DNA of 64,000 bases from Sipunculus nudus (GCA_026874595.1 CM049308.1:48739327-48803326), one strand, 5' to 3'. Numbered from the stretch's first letter, positions 35,700 to 47,803 are shown. Made by a program: numbers and translations. Notes: generated by a model not told the origin, from the letters alone.

Positions 35700-36555
35700 T
35701 TGTTGTATCTTGTATGTCTTCAGATGTGCTTTTTATGTGCTGAAACTGTACTTCAGGAGTGTTCCAAAATGCTGATTCTGTGCTTCCATGAGTGCTTCAA
35801 CTGTGCTTTTTATGTGCTGAAACTGTGCTTCAGAAGTGCTCAAAATGTGCTTACTCTGTGCTTTCGTGAGTACTTCAGATGTGCTGAAACTGTGCTTCAA
35901 AAGTGATCCAATTATGCTTATTCTGTGCTTTCATGAGTGCTTCAGATGTGCTTCTTATGTGCTGAAACTGAACTTCAAAAGTGGCCCAAAAGTGCTCCAA
36001 AAGTGCTTGTTCTGTGCTTCCATAAGTGCTTCAGATTTGCTGTTAATGTGCTGAAACTGTACTTCAGAAGTGCTCCAATTGTGCTAATTCTGTGCTTCCA
36101 TAGGTGCTTCAAAAGTGCTCCAGGTATGCTTTTTGTGTGCTTCCGTGAATACTTCTCATGTGCTGAATCTGTGCTTCCTAAGTGCTCCTAATATGCTTTT
36201 TCTGTGCTTCCATGAATACTTCACTTGCTGATTATGTGCTAAAAAAGTGCTCCAAGTATGCCTTTTTCTGTGCTTCCATGAGTACTTCTCATGTGCTGAC
36301 ACTGTGCTTCAAAAGTGCTCAAGGTGTGCTTTTTCTGTGCTTCCATGAGTACTTCTCATGTACTGAAAATGTGCTTCAAAAGTGCTCCAGATATGCTTTT
36401 TCTGTGCTTTTTTAGTGCTCCTGCTCAAATATTTTCTAAGTGCCATTTAAATTCCAGTAACATTTAAGTTCACTCTGAATATGCTTCAAAGGTGCTTTTT
36501 ATATGCTTAAGCTGTGCTTAAAGCATGCTCCATTTATACTTCTATTGTGCTTTTT
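35700..36555. repeat. Degenerate GTGCTTC-based tandem repeat
   Basis: About 850 bp is built from GTGCT(T/C) words. A higher-order unit near 65 bp reads 'tctgtgcttccatgagtact' then 'tctcatgtgctgaaactgtg' and 'cttcaaaagtgctcc'. Several overlapping open frames with C-F-R/S-A periodicity result from it and are not genes. Confidence 0.85.
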
Positions 36556-37790
36556 AGCGAACCTGTGAGCTTATGCGATGGTGCACTGTCGTGTGTCTTG
36601 CGTTGTATGTCCTGCGTTGTGCATGGTCTGTACATTAACCATAGCTATCTCAAAAATGGCAGGAGCTAGCATCACCAATTTTTTTGCAAATAATCAGTCA
36701 TCTGAAAAACTCTATCGGATTTTGTTTATTTTTTTTTCTTAATGCATTTTCTGAGATTTTATAGCGAAAAAGCTAAAAAAGCTTTAAAAATCTTCTTCAT
36801 CAAAACTGTCCAGCCAAATTGTCCAATATTTCAAAGAAATGATCCCTGGAACAATGTCTCTCAAGTTTGTTCGAATGGTTCCAGTTCGGAGATTTTTGGC
36901 CAAGTTACATGAAGTTGAACTTAGTCATCTGTCCAAAAAAGCACACTAAAATTAAAAATTCAGTAACGGCTATAGCTATAATCACCAAATTTTATATCAA
37001 TGTTTGTCACATATGTCATATCTGATATTGTGGTATTGGTGGTGCCACCTACATTGATCTGTTTTTTACTAGCGAAAATGTAATTTTAACCTCTTCTTGC
37101 TTATACACTGATTTATGATGAAACTGTTAACCTGATTGGTTTAAACTTTACATGAATTATTCTATGGTAGGGTTCTGCCAGTTTTTCAAGAAAAGATTAG
37201 GTAAATACAGCTTTAAAAAAGCATTGTAGCCAATTGAAAAAGGCTTTCTGTGTTTGAAAACAAATTTGACAACATGCTGAGTTTCAGCAGCCAAGTCAAG
37301 AGATCACTCAGTACAACCAGGTGGGGTCCAGACATCACCATGGCATCTGACCTGGCTCTGGAGGGTGTCTAGACAATGTGTCTACACGTCTAGACACAAT
37401 GTCTAGACGCAGAGTTCCCAGATTATTGGATCTATATCTTTCAGCTATTTGAAAAATTTTGGTTTGCATTTTTAGCAAATCTGTGAGCTTATGAAATGGT
37501 GTGGCTTCGTCCGTCTTCAATCTTCTGTCGTGCGTCATAGCTATCTCAAAAAGGGCAGGAACTAGCATCATCAATTTTTTTGCAAAAGATTTGTCATCTA
37601 AAAAATTATCGGATTTTTAGCGAACCTGTGAGCTTATGCAATGTTGCTGCATCATCCATCGTGCATCAGTGCGTTGTCTAGTTAACTTACCTATCTCAAA
37701 AATGGCAGGAGCTAGCATCACGAAATATTTTTGCAAATAATCAGTCATCAGTCATCATTTGTTTATTTTTTTTTTTTAAATGTATTTCTT
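36553..37790 (+). mobile_element. Three truncated RC-2 5' ends in a row
   Basis: TTTTAGCGAACCTGTGAGC-type ends recur at about 36553, 37467 and 37616, each followed by RC-2 body of different length ('atctcaaaaatggcaggagc', 'tagcatcac'). The third is interrupted at about 37790 by RC-3 sequence. Between 37330 and 37420 lies a separate GTCTAGAC-rich palindromic patch. Confidence 0.6.
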
Positions 37791-38894
37791 TAGATTTTTG
37801 CACAGTGTCCATCTGTTCAACTGCCTTGGGATAAAAAAACATATGAATATCTCTCCATTGGTTGGACCTATCAACCTGAAATTTTGCATATGTATACATC
37901 TTTGACAGCTTTCTTGATTTTATGACAGGTGGCACCGCATACATCACGTTTAAGCTGCAGACATCCAAGCTCATATCTCGTGAACTGATTGACCAGTTGG
38001 GCCAAAAATTTGCATTTCTATAGATCTCCCATAGCTCTTTATCATACGCAAAACTGGTGGTGCCACCTGTTCATCTGCCTTGGGATAAAATCACTCATAT
38101 CTCGGGAGTGGTTTGACTTATCCACTTAAAATTTTGCAGGTTTATACATCCTTGACAGCTTTCTTGATTTTATGGCAAGTGGCGCCACCTACATTCAAAT
38201 TTATGCTGCAGACATCCAAGCTCATATCTCTTGAACCATTTGACTGATTGGGCAAATATTTTGCATGTTTATAGAGCTCACATAGGTCTTTATCATACGC
38301 AAAATTGGTGGCGCCACCTGCAATCAATTTTTGCACAGTGTCCATCTGTTTGTTTGCCGTATATAAAATCACGCATATCTTGGCAGTGGTTTGACTTGTC
38401 TGCCTAAAATTTTGCATGTTTATACATCCTGGATAGCTTTCTGGATTTTGTAGCAGGTGGCGCCACCTACATTTTTGTATACGCTGCAGACATTCAGGCT
38501 TATATTTCAGGTCTGGTTGGACATATCCCCCTGAAATTTTGCATGTGTATAGATCTCACATAGCTCTTAATCATACACAAAAGTGGTGGCCCCACCTGCC
38601 ACCATTTTTGCACTGCGTCCATCTGTTTGTCTGCCATGGGCTAAAATCACTTATATCTCAGTAGTGGTTTGACTTGTCTGCCTAAAATTTTGCATGTTTA
38701 TACATCTTGGACAGCTTTCTGGATTTTGTGGTAGGTGCACAACCGACATACACGTTTTGCCTGCAGACATCCAGGCTATTATGCAACACACCTGACCCTA
38801 TCTCCCCATGCCACTCAATCCATACCTCACTTCACCCGTCCCACTCTGATTTTGGCGGATACAAGTAGTTGTATGTTGACTACCCGTATTCTAA
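37790..38894 (+). mobile_element. RC-3 element lacking its 5' end
   Basis: It carries the repeated RC-3 interior (GGTGGCGCCACCT, 'gcagacatccaagctcatatctc') and an RC-3 3' end: GTAGT/ACTAC stem, then CTAA at 38891-38894 and T. CTAA still fits the CTRR consensus. Confidence 0.65.
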
Positions 38895-39165
38895 TTTTTG
38901 TCTTTAGTCTTCAGGAACTAAAGAAACTGTCCAAGATCAATATGCATGGAAAGAATCATGGCAGTCAATGCATTAGGATATTAATTTAGAAGTTTATTGG
39001 GTCAGCAGTTACAATTTGTGCCCTGTTAAGGGATGACTGGACAGTGGACAAAGGGGAACCATTGTAGCTCAAATGACTTTCTGTCAGATGAGCTAAAACC
39101 TAAATTTTGTTCGTTTTTGCAGTTGCAAAAACAGATAAATGCCTCCCCTTTCCATCCTCAAATAT

Positions 39166-39187
39166 GGGGGGGGGGGGGGGGGGGGGG
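39166..39187 (+). repeat. G22 homopolymer
   Basis: 22 consecutive G bases. Length is likely unstable and possibly mis-assembled. Shorter G runs occur at 1475-1490 and about 57982-57994. Confidence 0.9.
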
Positions 39188-39280
39188 AAATATGAACTAC
39201 TTCAAAAGTTATTGTGTTTACAGAAAACATATTTTTCCACAGATTTGACCTGATTCGATTTCAAACTATCTGAGCACTTA

Positions 39281-39617
39281 GGCCAAAATAAAAAAAAGGT
39301 ATGGTTCTCAGGCACTTTTTTTCAGAAATCAATGCGGGCAGGCGCTTTTTTTATTTTAATTTTTTTTGTATGTTTTGATAAAAATGTCAAATGATAAGGG
39401 AAAAGCATGAAAATAACAGTTTTATTTTGCTCAATAAGTAAAAACACTACAAAACAAAGGAAATTGTATGGTTTTATCTTCTTGAAAGAAATGTCGGAGC
39501 GGCAGCAGCTCATAATTCGAAAGTTTTTAATGAAAATCAAAATAAAAATTTTTGATGCGGGGATTTAAAATTGATGCGGGCGGTGCCTAAGAACCACACC
39601 TTTAATTTTTTTTGGCC
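39281..39617. mobile_element. Harbinger-like MITE, TTA duplication, 337 bp
   Basis: The left end is GGCCAAAATAA.. then GGTATGGTTCTCAGGCAC. The right end is GGTGCCTAAGAACCACACC followed by TTTAA, T-run and GGCC. TTA lies on both sides (39278-39280, 39618-39620). It is the same family as 60333-60636. Confidence 0.8.
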
Positions 39618-39689
39618 TTAGTTGAAACATTTGTTTTATCAAATTGGAGAAAAATATGCAGTAATTCAAAAGTGAGGGGGTCTATAAAT

Positions 39690-40715
39690 TATTTTTTTGG
39701 CTTATGTGACCTTGAAGGTGAAGGTCAAGGGTTTTCAAACACATCCATTTTTTTTGGTAGAAACAAATGTTTATCAAATTTCACAAAAATGTACTGAGTG
39801 GTTCAAAAATGTGTGTGTTCACAAATTATATTTCAGCTGATCTGACCTTGAGGATTTAGGTCAAGGTCACTCAATTTTGTACCAATCTGAGATTCTTGTA
39901 GAAAAAATTCTCTTGTCTCACTATAATGATACTGTGTGGTTCAAAACTTATAGCATACACAAACAATTTCTATTTAGGCTGATATATCCTAAAAGATGAA
40001 GGTCATGGTCACCAGATTTCCAACCTCTTGGCCAACCTGGTTGAAACAACATGTGTATCAACTTGACAACATGTGTATCAACTTGGAAGAAGGAATATGC
40101 AGTGCTTCAAAAGTTATCACATTCACAAGAAATACAGGACACAAAAGCTAGAGTTTGGCTTATTTCAACTTGAAGATGGTCAAGGTCACTGTTTTAAAAC
40201 CCATCTGAGATTTTGGTAGAAGCTATTCACCTATCAAATTTTATGAAAATTATTCAGTGATTTAAAAGGTATTGTGGTCACACAAAAAAAGCTGATTTTA
40301 CCCTGAGAATGAAGGTCAAGGTCACTGTTTTTTCCAACTTGTTGGAAAACTTAGTTGAAACAACTTGTGCATCAAATTTTAGGCAAGAAGTAGCCCTTTT
40401 TTAGATGTATCAATAGTGTATGTTGAGAGTGATTCTGATTCTTTTTAAGTTGTTGTCCTAGAATGATTGTGTCCCTGACCTTGAAAAATTCATCAAGGTC
40501 ATCCCTATTCACACATGTGGTTTGTGTGCTTCAAATTCTTTTCAAAGTACTGCACTAACATCATTTTAGCATGATTGCCTCTGTGACCTTAAAAAATGTG
40601 TCAAGATCATCCATCCTAAAAAATAACAAAGCCCTTCATGTGCTGTAAGTATTTTGACTGTGCCTCTAATTTTTTTCAAGTAACTGCACAAACAGCACGA
40701 TCTCCTCTGGATACA
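39690..40715 (-). repeat. Degenerate ~150-bp tandem array
   Basis: Units carry 'aaggtcaaggtcac', 'ttttccaa', 'gttgaaacaa' and 'gtgtatcaaattt', the same type as 14553-15800 and 47140-47800. It has no coding content. Confidence 0.5.
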
Positions 40716-40795
40716 TGTAACAGGTGAAAATTGAAACCAGGCCCGAATGTGGGTTCGAACCCGTAACCTGTGACACACAAGTCAGACATTCTACC

Positions 40796-41720
40796 ATAGC
40801 CTTGCCTGGGCTTTAGTGTATTGATGTTTACTGCTAAAATGCTTCAAATGAAACGTGATTTCATGTACCGATAGACTCGACGTAACTTAGTTCTAGCTCT
40901 TATCACTAAAGCCCTGTAAAGTCTGTATGGCCATTCCCTTATATTTGCATATTAGGGCGTCACAAGGCTCCTGACGATTCCCTCACATTTGCATATCAGG
41001 CCACCTAGCCTCCTGTGAATGGCATCTTGCTATAAGGAGGCTAACAGCATCCTGTAGGCAATATACAGCTCAGCCCGCTTGATAATATTCGCACTGAAAT
41101 CATGCATGTTTTTAGAAAGTCCATACATAGACCTTCATGTCCTATGATATATCTCTGCTGTTCGAACATACGGTCCATGGGCAAATTTAAATGTATTGTA
41201 GACAATGTTGCATCGATTTTGTTCTGTGTATTTGTTAGTGTTCAAGTTACACATGAAAGTTTTGCCACTGTTGAGTTCCCAACATGCTTAACGTTGTGAC
41301 CGTTTCAGTCAGCCCGTGCATAAATAGCAGTTGTGACTGTGTTCGTCGCGTGTGGACCTGAATATCTCACGCTGATTGGCTGAGCTGGAGACACATTTTA
41401 AACCAGCCTTCTGCGATAAGCAATGGTCTGAAAAACGGTGACACACTGACTCACTGAGGCTGAGGGTTTTATATAGTGTAAAAAATCTTGCCGTACTCAA
41501 ATAGCCGAGGACCTAAACATATTAAGACTGAAAGCCCACAATAGACAGTTACTGAATCAACCATGTTGGTTTTGAGAAAAAGATTCTTGCAAAGACCACT
41601 ATAATTACTCCTTGCGTCACTGGGAAAGACCTTAGTTCAGCCAGGCGGTGATGTGTGGCTTTGACTGTGAGAGCTGTTTGATATCTCTGTCAAAGCAGTT
41701 TCATTGACTGGGCCAGTCTA
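40796..41720. mobile_element. hAT-like insertion splitting the TRIM 3' LTR
   Basis: It is flanked by perfect 8-bp repeats ATTCTACC (40788-40795, 41721-41728). Deleting the 925-bp insert plus one repeat restores a gap-free match to the other LTR. The inverted ends are short and imperfect (TAGCCTTGCC against TAGACTGGCCC read inward). The interior is unique in this window and more balanced in base composition. No transposase is visible. Confidence 0.8.
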
Positions 41721-41918
41721 ATTCTACCGCTTCGCTAATAAAGTAAGCTTCACTAGCAAGGCCAGTAGGAACCCTTTTGTGTGACCGGTTACATTCATCC
41801 CCTCTCCCAGGACGTTCTGTCCCCAGAACGCGGGAATCTATCCCAGGGGTCACACAAGTGAACTGGGTGGGGCATTATGCCACAACACCAACTCCCCTGA
41901 TCCCACCACTGCCACCAT

Positions 41919-42063
41919 TGTAACAGGTGAAAACAGAAACCAAGCCCGAATGTGGGTTCAAACCTGTAACCTGTGACATATAAGTCAGACGTTCTACCGC
42001 TTCGCTAATAAAGCAAGCTTCACTAGCAAGGCCAGTAGGAACCCTTTTGTGTGTCCGGTTACA
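41919..42063 (-). promoter_or_regulatory. LTR with tRNA-like A and B boxes (intact copy)
   Basis: The A box is on the minus strand at 42007-41996 (TAGCGAAGCGGT, against the eukaryotic TRGYNNARNNGG). The B box is at 41964-41954 (GGTTTGAACCC, against GGTTCGANNCC). The 43-base offset equals that of a tRNA gene. T-stem pairing is poor, so it is not a functional tRNA. Transcription is inference. Confidence 0.6.
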
Positions 42064-44237
42064 TTTATAAACTAGAGCAATAACTGAGAAGTCTGATCTT
42101 GATTTATCTGAATATTTACTCATTATGGTAAGACTACACAAATATTAGTAATATTTAAGAAGACATCGTTCAGCCTAACAATATCTCCAAAAGTTTATCA
42201 AAGGGTTGGCACAGAATAACTGATAACATTCATGGGTTGGCTGGATGCAGACCTGGGAATAAGGGCCGAATCACACACAAACAGTGCTCAGGTAATTGAG
42301 AGCATCTTAAGCATGGCCATGATGTGTCCAGATATTCAAGGTTCTACTTTGTATATTATGAATGTTTTTGTTTGCCCTACTTGGTGTGTTACATATTCAT
42401 TTGAAAATTCACTTGACCTGTGTTAATTATTGGTGTATGGATCACTTGTCACCCAAATGTTGCAATGATATACTCCTTAAGCTGGATGCTGCAGTAAAAT
42501 ATATCATATTTAGCCCAAACAATAAATTAACTCTTCAATGCAATTGATGGTTCTATTTTACAAGGATCAAGTTTTTATGAATGAGGCTTCAGAAAAGTTG
42601 CTATTTTTGTTCATAAAGGTATCATAACAAATGGACTAAATTCTGAGTTTCCTACATGTGCCTTTGAACCACATATTGTGTTCTCCCTGAAAGGTTGAAA
42701 CATTTTTCTCCTTTGTCTCTAATAATAAATTTTCATAAAAATAAAAAAAAATACCCCACTCACTCAGTGTTAACCATATATTCTGAAGAATAATTTTTAC
42801 TTGCTGTTGCCTTTTTTATGTATTATTTTGTATTTATTGATTTATTAGAGACATTCCTTAACTGAATTAAGTACCATTATAATTAGCTTATCAATTACAA
42901 AATAAATCACATGATTAACTCAGATATCAGGACAGCCTATCTAGTCCTGGCTGGTCCTGTTTAAATTGGTTAAAGTTATCTTTATTATAATTCATTATGT
43001 GATACTATAAGAGATGCCAATGAGATCTACTTAATATATATGCATTTTGTTGCAATCTGTAGAAAAAAAGGAAGTTTTGCTGATGTTGTATCTGTCTTGT
43101 TCCTTTGGGATCTTATTAAATGAGACATTGGGTATATTGTAAAACATCAGACCCCTGATATCCACTGATGAAATGAAATGCTCATGAAACCTGTTCATCC
43201 ACTGGTGTCATTGCTTCTCTTTTAGTAAAGTTTAGACAATGACTGAGAAGCTGTTTGTCACAGAATACCTGCTCCATCATGTGTGGTGTCAGTGGTTTGA
43301 ACTGAGGCTCTCAGCACCATGTAATGTACCACAGTGTTTGTGTTCAGGGTAATTATGGTACCCACAGGAGATATCTTCCCAAGTATTTTGCAGGAGTTGT
43401 TACATCAAAATATCAGTGTTTACCAAATATAATCATATTTGTAGGCAAATTGTGGTTAATTTGATAAATTTCTCAACAAGGCACATTGTTATTCATACTG
43501 CTAAGTTTAGCTGAAAAAGGTAAAATGATCTGTAATTAACAGATATATCATATTTACAATCCACAAGTCACTTTCAAAGTCTGGATGTCAGAAAAGACGA
43601 GATAATATGGTTTTTACCTGAGTTTAATTACCCACAAAGTGTCCATTTCCCAGAGACAGGATTGCCAAGAACATGTAGAATGGTGAAGTCAAGGACCTCT
43701 AGTTTAAAATTAAATTGTAGGTGGCAAGTTTATATTCTTGCAGCTTCATCATGACAAATAAAAGCAATCTGGCATATATCATAACAAGTTATTTATGTTA
43801 AGATAATAAGACATTTAAATAAAGAGGTAAAATATCAAATATATGTGACCAGGCCTGATTGTATCTCATATGACTGATGATTTGACAAACGTATATAGGT
43901 TCCTTTTTGATATATTACAAATGGCCATGAAAATGGGAAAACAGTTGAAAGGATAGCATCAAAAGTGAATATTTGAATTCATCTGCCTTTTTTGTAATTA
44001 ATGAATGCAAGTGATTTTTTAATTAACACACTCTATAGTCTGGGAGTCTCAAAATTATACCACTAAATATTACCAACAACAAAGAAAATGTAGTTGTGAT
44101 CAATTAAATGTAACTATGTAATTCATGATTAAATTCGAAACAATTTGTCTAGAGGTTTATATCCCCCACTGTAAATGTGTTATATCTTATAATGGGGATG
44201 CTGGACTTGGACAAAAATATCAAATGTAGAATTTTAA
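42064..44237. other. Low-repeat 2.2-kb stretch, no gene proven
   Basis: It is AT-rich and largely free of the repeat families. I searched it for the missing N-terminal P450 exons (hinge P-G-P-P, FGER block) without success. Short open stretches at 42232-42290 (+) and 43240-43350 (+) end near GT dinucleotides but match nothing I know. Confidence 0.5.
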
Positions 44238-47060
44238 CAAGTGACCATGGGTCAAAACGCTCAGCTGCCAAGCATGACCTGTGACATCATGGGCTGAGAT
44301 TCACAACATCCAGTCATATTTTATAAGAACCTATTTGCCAATTTTGTTGAAACTTTCTATGATGACAGAAATATTTATCACAGATCTGGTTAAAACACAG
44401 TGACTTGATGGTCTGAGGCAAAATGTATGGTTGTTGAGCTATCAGGAACTAATCCCATAGCTTAATTGATACCTGTCAGTCTCAAAAGGAACACCAAACA
44501 GGCCAAATAAAAGATCAAAATATATAGCCAAAAAAAATCAAGGAAATCCATGCAAAATTATTGAGAAACAGGTGCAGAATTTTTATTCAATACAAACCAA
44601 CTGTACAGGACTTTCATAAAGGATTATCATATTTTAAAGAAATCTTTGGACAAATCCTTTTCAAGAATACACTAATATATGTCCCACTGTATTCACTTTT
44701 ACAGTTTTTGAGATAATATGTTCCAATCCTTTTCAAGAATACACTAATATATGTCCCACTGCATTCACTTTAACAGTTCTTGAGATAATATGTTCAAAAG
44801 AAATTTAAAGATGGCTACCTGGTGGCTATATTGGATATCTGACAGGTCTGAAATCTGACAACAAACATCCTCTTAAAGAGGCCAAACATTAAAAAAATTC
44901 ACAGAAACTGCACTGACAAAGGGATTTCTAAGGTGGCTACCTGGCAGGCATAATGGATTTCTGACAAGTCTGACATTTGATACCACACATCCTTCAATAA
45001 AAGACCAAACTTTGACAGTTGCTCCAAAAAATGTTACAGTAATGAATGTCCAAAACTATCTAAAAGGCATGATCTGGTTGGAGAGCTCTCATATCAGATT
45101 AATGGACATGCAAATGAAAAAAGTGGAAGTCTAATATTTTTTTAATTATCACCATGCTTTTTAGTTGGGCCAGCAAGGTAGGTAAACTGCAAAACCTGAA
45201 AGAAAAGATATGCAGAAAGCATCACTGTGTCTTGTAAAACAACTAAAGCCATTCTAAATCTAGTTACAGACCCACATATTATCAGAACAAACACTTGCTG
45301 GTTTATCTGATGATTTGTATAATTTTTTTTTAAATATCTAGGAAACTAAGTTTATTGTATATGATTCATTAACATTAACTTCAAAATCTTATAAATCAGT
45401 AGATCAACCTTAATACAATACTTTCATAGTCTTAAGCCAAGTCGAAGCATTTAGTAATACCTCCTCTGGCAACGGAGGGCTTTTGTTATGCACTAATGAG
45501 TTCATATCATTCAAAGGGCTGATACAAAAAGAAGTCATATAGCATGTGTTGCTAACAATTACAGCGAAAAAAGAACCTGTTCAGTGCAAAGTAAGATTTT
45601 ATTGTGAACATCCCTGACCTGTGACCTTGACCTTTTGGCCAAATATCAATTGGATTCTTTTTAGAGCGATTGGTAACTACTAACCACTTAAAACTGGAGT
45701 AATCACTTGGCGACCAATGTGTGAATAACTTTGACCTGCAACCTTTAACCTCCTGACAAGCTGACCCCAAAATCAATAAGTTATTTCTCTAAGCAAAAAG
45801 ACCCATAAATATTAAGTTTGAATCAAATTGAGTGTTGCATAGATGAGGCATATGTGAAGACTGAAGGTTTGGGATGAACAGTTTAGCTTTAAATATGTTC
45901 ACAAGCATCTGATACAATTTAGTACCTTGACCTCTGACCTTTTGAACTCAACATCAATAGGGTTCTTTCCCTATCGGTAGTCAAGCCATTAATGACAGAT
46001 GGAAGGTATGGGTTGAATTGTTTGCCCTAAAAAGCTTGAAGGTTTGGAATGGAAAGTCTAGCTTGAAATGTGTCCATAACCTTATTGAAGAAGTGGATCC
46101 TATATGCTCTTTACACAGCGCTTATCCATAGGCCAACTACCTATATCTTAAGCGCTGTTTGTTATGACCTTGTATCCTGAATCTCTACACCAGAGGGGAG
46201 CACTGTATTTTGGTCCAACCCTGTGCTGCAGACAAAACTGTTTACCAGCCAAGCAAGGAATACAGGAAGCCAATGTTGTTCATTTCGTTTTGAGTGACAG
46301 CTCATGGTCCCGGCGACCGTTTGAACAGGCCACAGGCTCAGACAGAATTGCCCCACACATGGCTTCTGGGTGGAGCCTGATGCCTGTCGAGTATTTGTTG
46401 ACTTGCTTTGGTTGGCTGCTCGTCATATAAGCAGTGTTTTCAGCAGACAGGCTCATGTGCACCACCTGGTGTTTAAGGCATCATAAATGGTCAAAGAAGG
46501 GAAAGGGAAAATCAGTAACTTCTTTAGAAGCACAAAATTTCCGCTGCCTTAGGAGCGTATGGATCCTGTGACCTTGACCTTTAACCCTGTGACCTCAAAA
46601 TCTATAGTATTCTTCTCCCACTTGGTAGGTGAGCCATATTTGAAAGATCAAAGGTTTGGGCTGAAAGGTTTCACTTAAAATGTATCCACAAGCTTTTCAA
46701 AGACGTGGGTCCTGTGACCATGACCTTTTACCTTGTTACCTCAAAATAAAATGGTTCTTCCCCTGTTGGTAGGTGAGCTGTATGTGAAAGTAGAAAGGTT
46801 TGGGATGAAAATTTTGGCTATAAGAATTAATTCTGGGGGTGTAACACACCCCATTACTCGGAGAATATATGTAGCAGTGACCTAATTTCAAGTTAGCAAG
46901 CAGATCTTTTTAGAACCTCTAAGACTGCCTAGGGTTCATGATCCTAGCCCTTATGGTTATGATATGTGCCCTGCTAATGGCCCGCCTGAAGGACAGATGG
47001 AGGGATGATGGACAAAGACCCATCACTAAAGCAGAGCATGACTGAAAGTCAGATGGGCTA
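44238..47060 (-). mobile_element. RC-1 element, relative of 33567-35280
   Basis: The left end is CAAGTGACCATGGGTC. The right end is GAAAGTCAGATGGGCTAAAAAT after a GGACAGATGGAGGG stretch. A short internal duplication ('ttttcaagaatacactaata') occurs near 44660 and 44728. It is interrupted by a hAT-like MITE at 46102-46559. Confidence 0.6.
46102..46559. mobile_element. hAT-like MITE, 8-bp TSD, 458 bp
   Basis: TGGATCCT at 46094-46101 and 46560-46567 flanks an element whose ends pair as TATGCTC/GAGCGTA. It interrupts an RC-1 body. The related uninserted stretch is near 34795-34820. An inverted, longer relative is at 53885-54584. Confidence 0.8.
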
Positions 47061-47139
47061 AAAATCATGTTATAAACTAAATTGTCTGCATAGGAGATGC
47101 CACAGTATCTGCAGGTATTGGGCATACTCCCTTTAAACA

Positions 47140-47800
47140 TACTGTCACTATAAAAGGTCAAAGTCACCAGTGTTTGAACTTAATTCCTAGAACTTTGTTG
47201 AAACAATTTGTGAATCAAATTTGAGCCCTTTACAAAAAAAAACTGTTTTTCAACAGACCTTACCTTGAAGTTCAAGGTCAACAGTTTTCTAATTACTCTG
47301 AGAACTTTGACAAAACAATTTTTTGCTAATTTGAGGGGGGAAAATTTGCAATATTTCACAAAATTTCACAAAGTCAAGTATTTCCACAATTTGACCATTA
47401 AGATTTTGAACATCTCCAACAACTAGGTTAAAACATAGATGTATCAAAATTTAAAAAATGTGCATTACTTCATAGTTATTAGGTTCATTTAATCTAATCT
47501 TTCTTGAAGTACAAGGTCAAGATCACTAATTTTCAAACTACTCTAAGATTTTGATTGCCCTGTTTTGTGAATTAATTTGATCAAGAACTAAGCATCCAGT
47601 ACTTCAAAATGACTTGGGTTGATAAAAATGTTATAACTCCACAGATCTAGCAAAGGTCATAGTCACCACTTTTTGGATATTTTCAAGAATTTGGTTGAAA
47701 CTATAGGTCTACCAAATTTGAGGAAGACATGCAGTACTTAAAGGGTTTGCAACAGTCCTTTTTTTTATTGGCTTGTTGACCTTGAATATCAAGGTCACAA
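47140..47800 (-). repeat. Degenerate ~150-bp tandem array
   Basis: Units carry 'aaggtcaaagtcacc', 'actctgagaactttg', 'gaaacaatttgt' and 'tacttcaaa'. This is the same class as 39690-40715. Confidence 0.5.
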
Positions 47801-47803
47801 TTT

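Larger units (their letters stand above)
40716..42063 (-). mobile_element. TRIM-type mini LTR retroelement with Pol III-like boxes in LTRs
   Basis: On the minus strand it has a 5' LTR at 42063-41919 (145 bp), a 125-bp interior, and a 3' LTR at 41793-40716 that also totals 145 bp once a 933-bp insertion is removed. The LTRs align without gaps and differ at about 10 positions. LTRs run TGTAACCGG to CACCTGTTACA. One base after the 5' LTR is TGGTGGCAGTGGTGGGATC, a plausible tRNA primer binding site (its complement ends CTGCCACCA, like the 3' end of a tRNA-Leu). Immediately before the 3' LTR is the purine tract GGGAGAGGGGATGAA. Each LTR carries A-box-like TAGCGAAGCGGT and B-box GGTTCGAACCC (GGTTTGAACCC in the other LTR) 43 bases apart. 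There is no coding capacity and no matching target duplication at the outer ends. Confidence 0.8.

Noticed and set aside
35700-36415. Overlapping open frames rich in Cys/Phe
   Set aside because: They follow the periodicity of the GTGCTTC repeat.
40740-40800. tRNA gene or simple tRNA-derived SINE
   Set aside because: A and B boxes are present, but the T stem does not pair, and direct LTRs, primer binding site and purine tract fit a TRIM better.
41919-42063. Plus-strand reading of the TRIM with AATAAA in its LTR
   Set aside because: In that direction there is no TGG-type primer binding site and no purine tract; both exist only on the minus strand.
43615-43720. Possible P450 N-terminal exon on the minus strand
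   Set aside because: A short frame precedes a GTAATT, but it lacks the hinge motif or any recognised P450 block.
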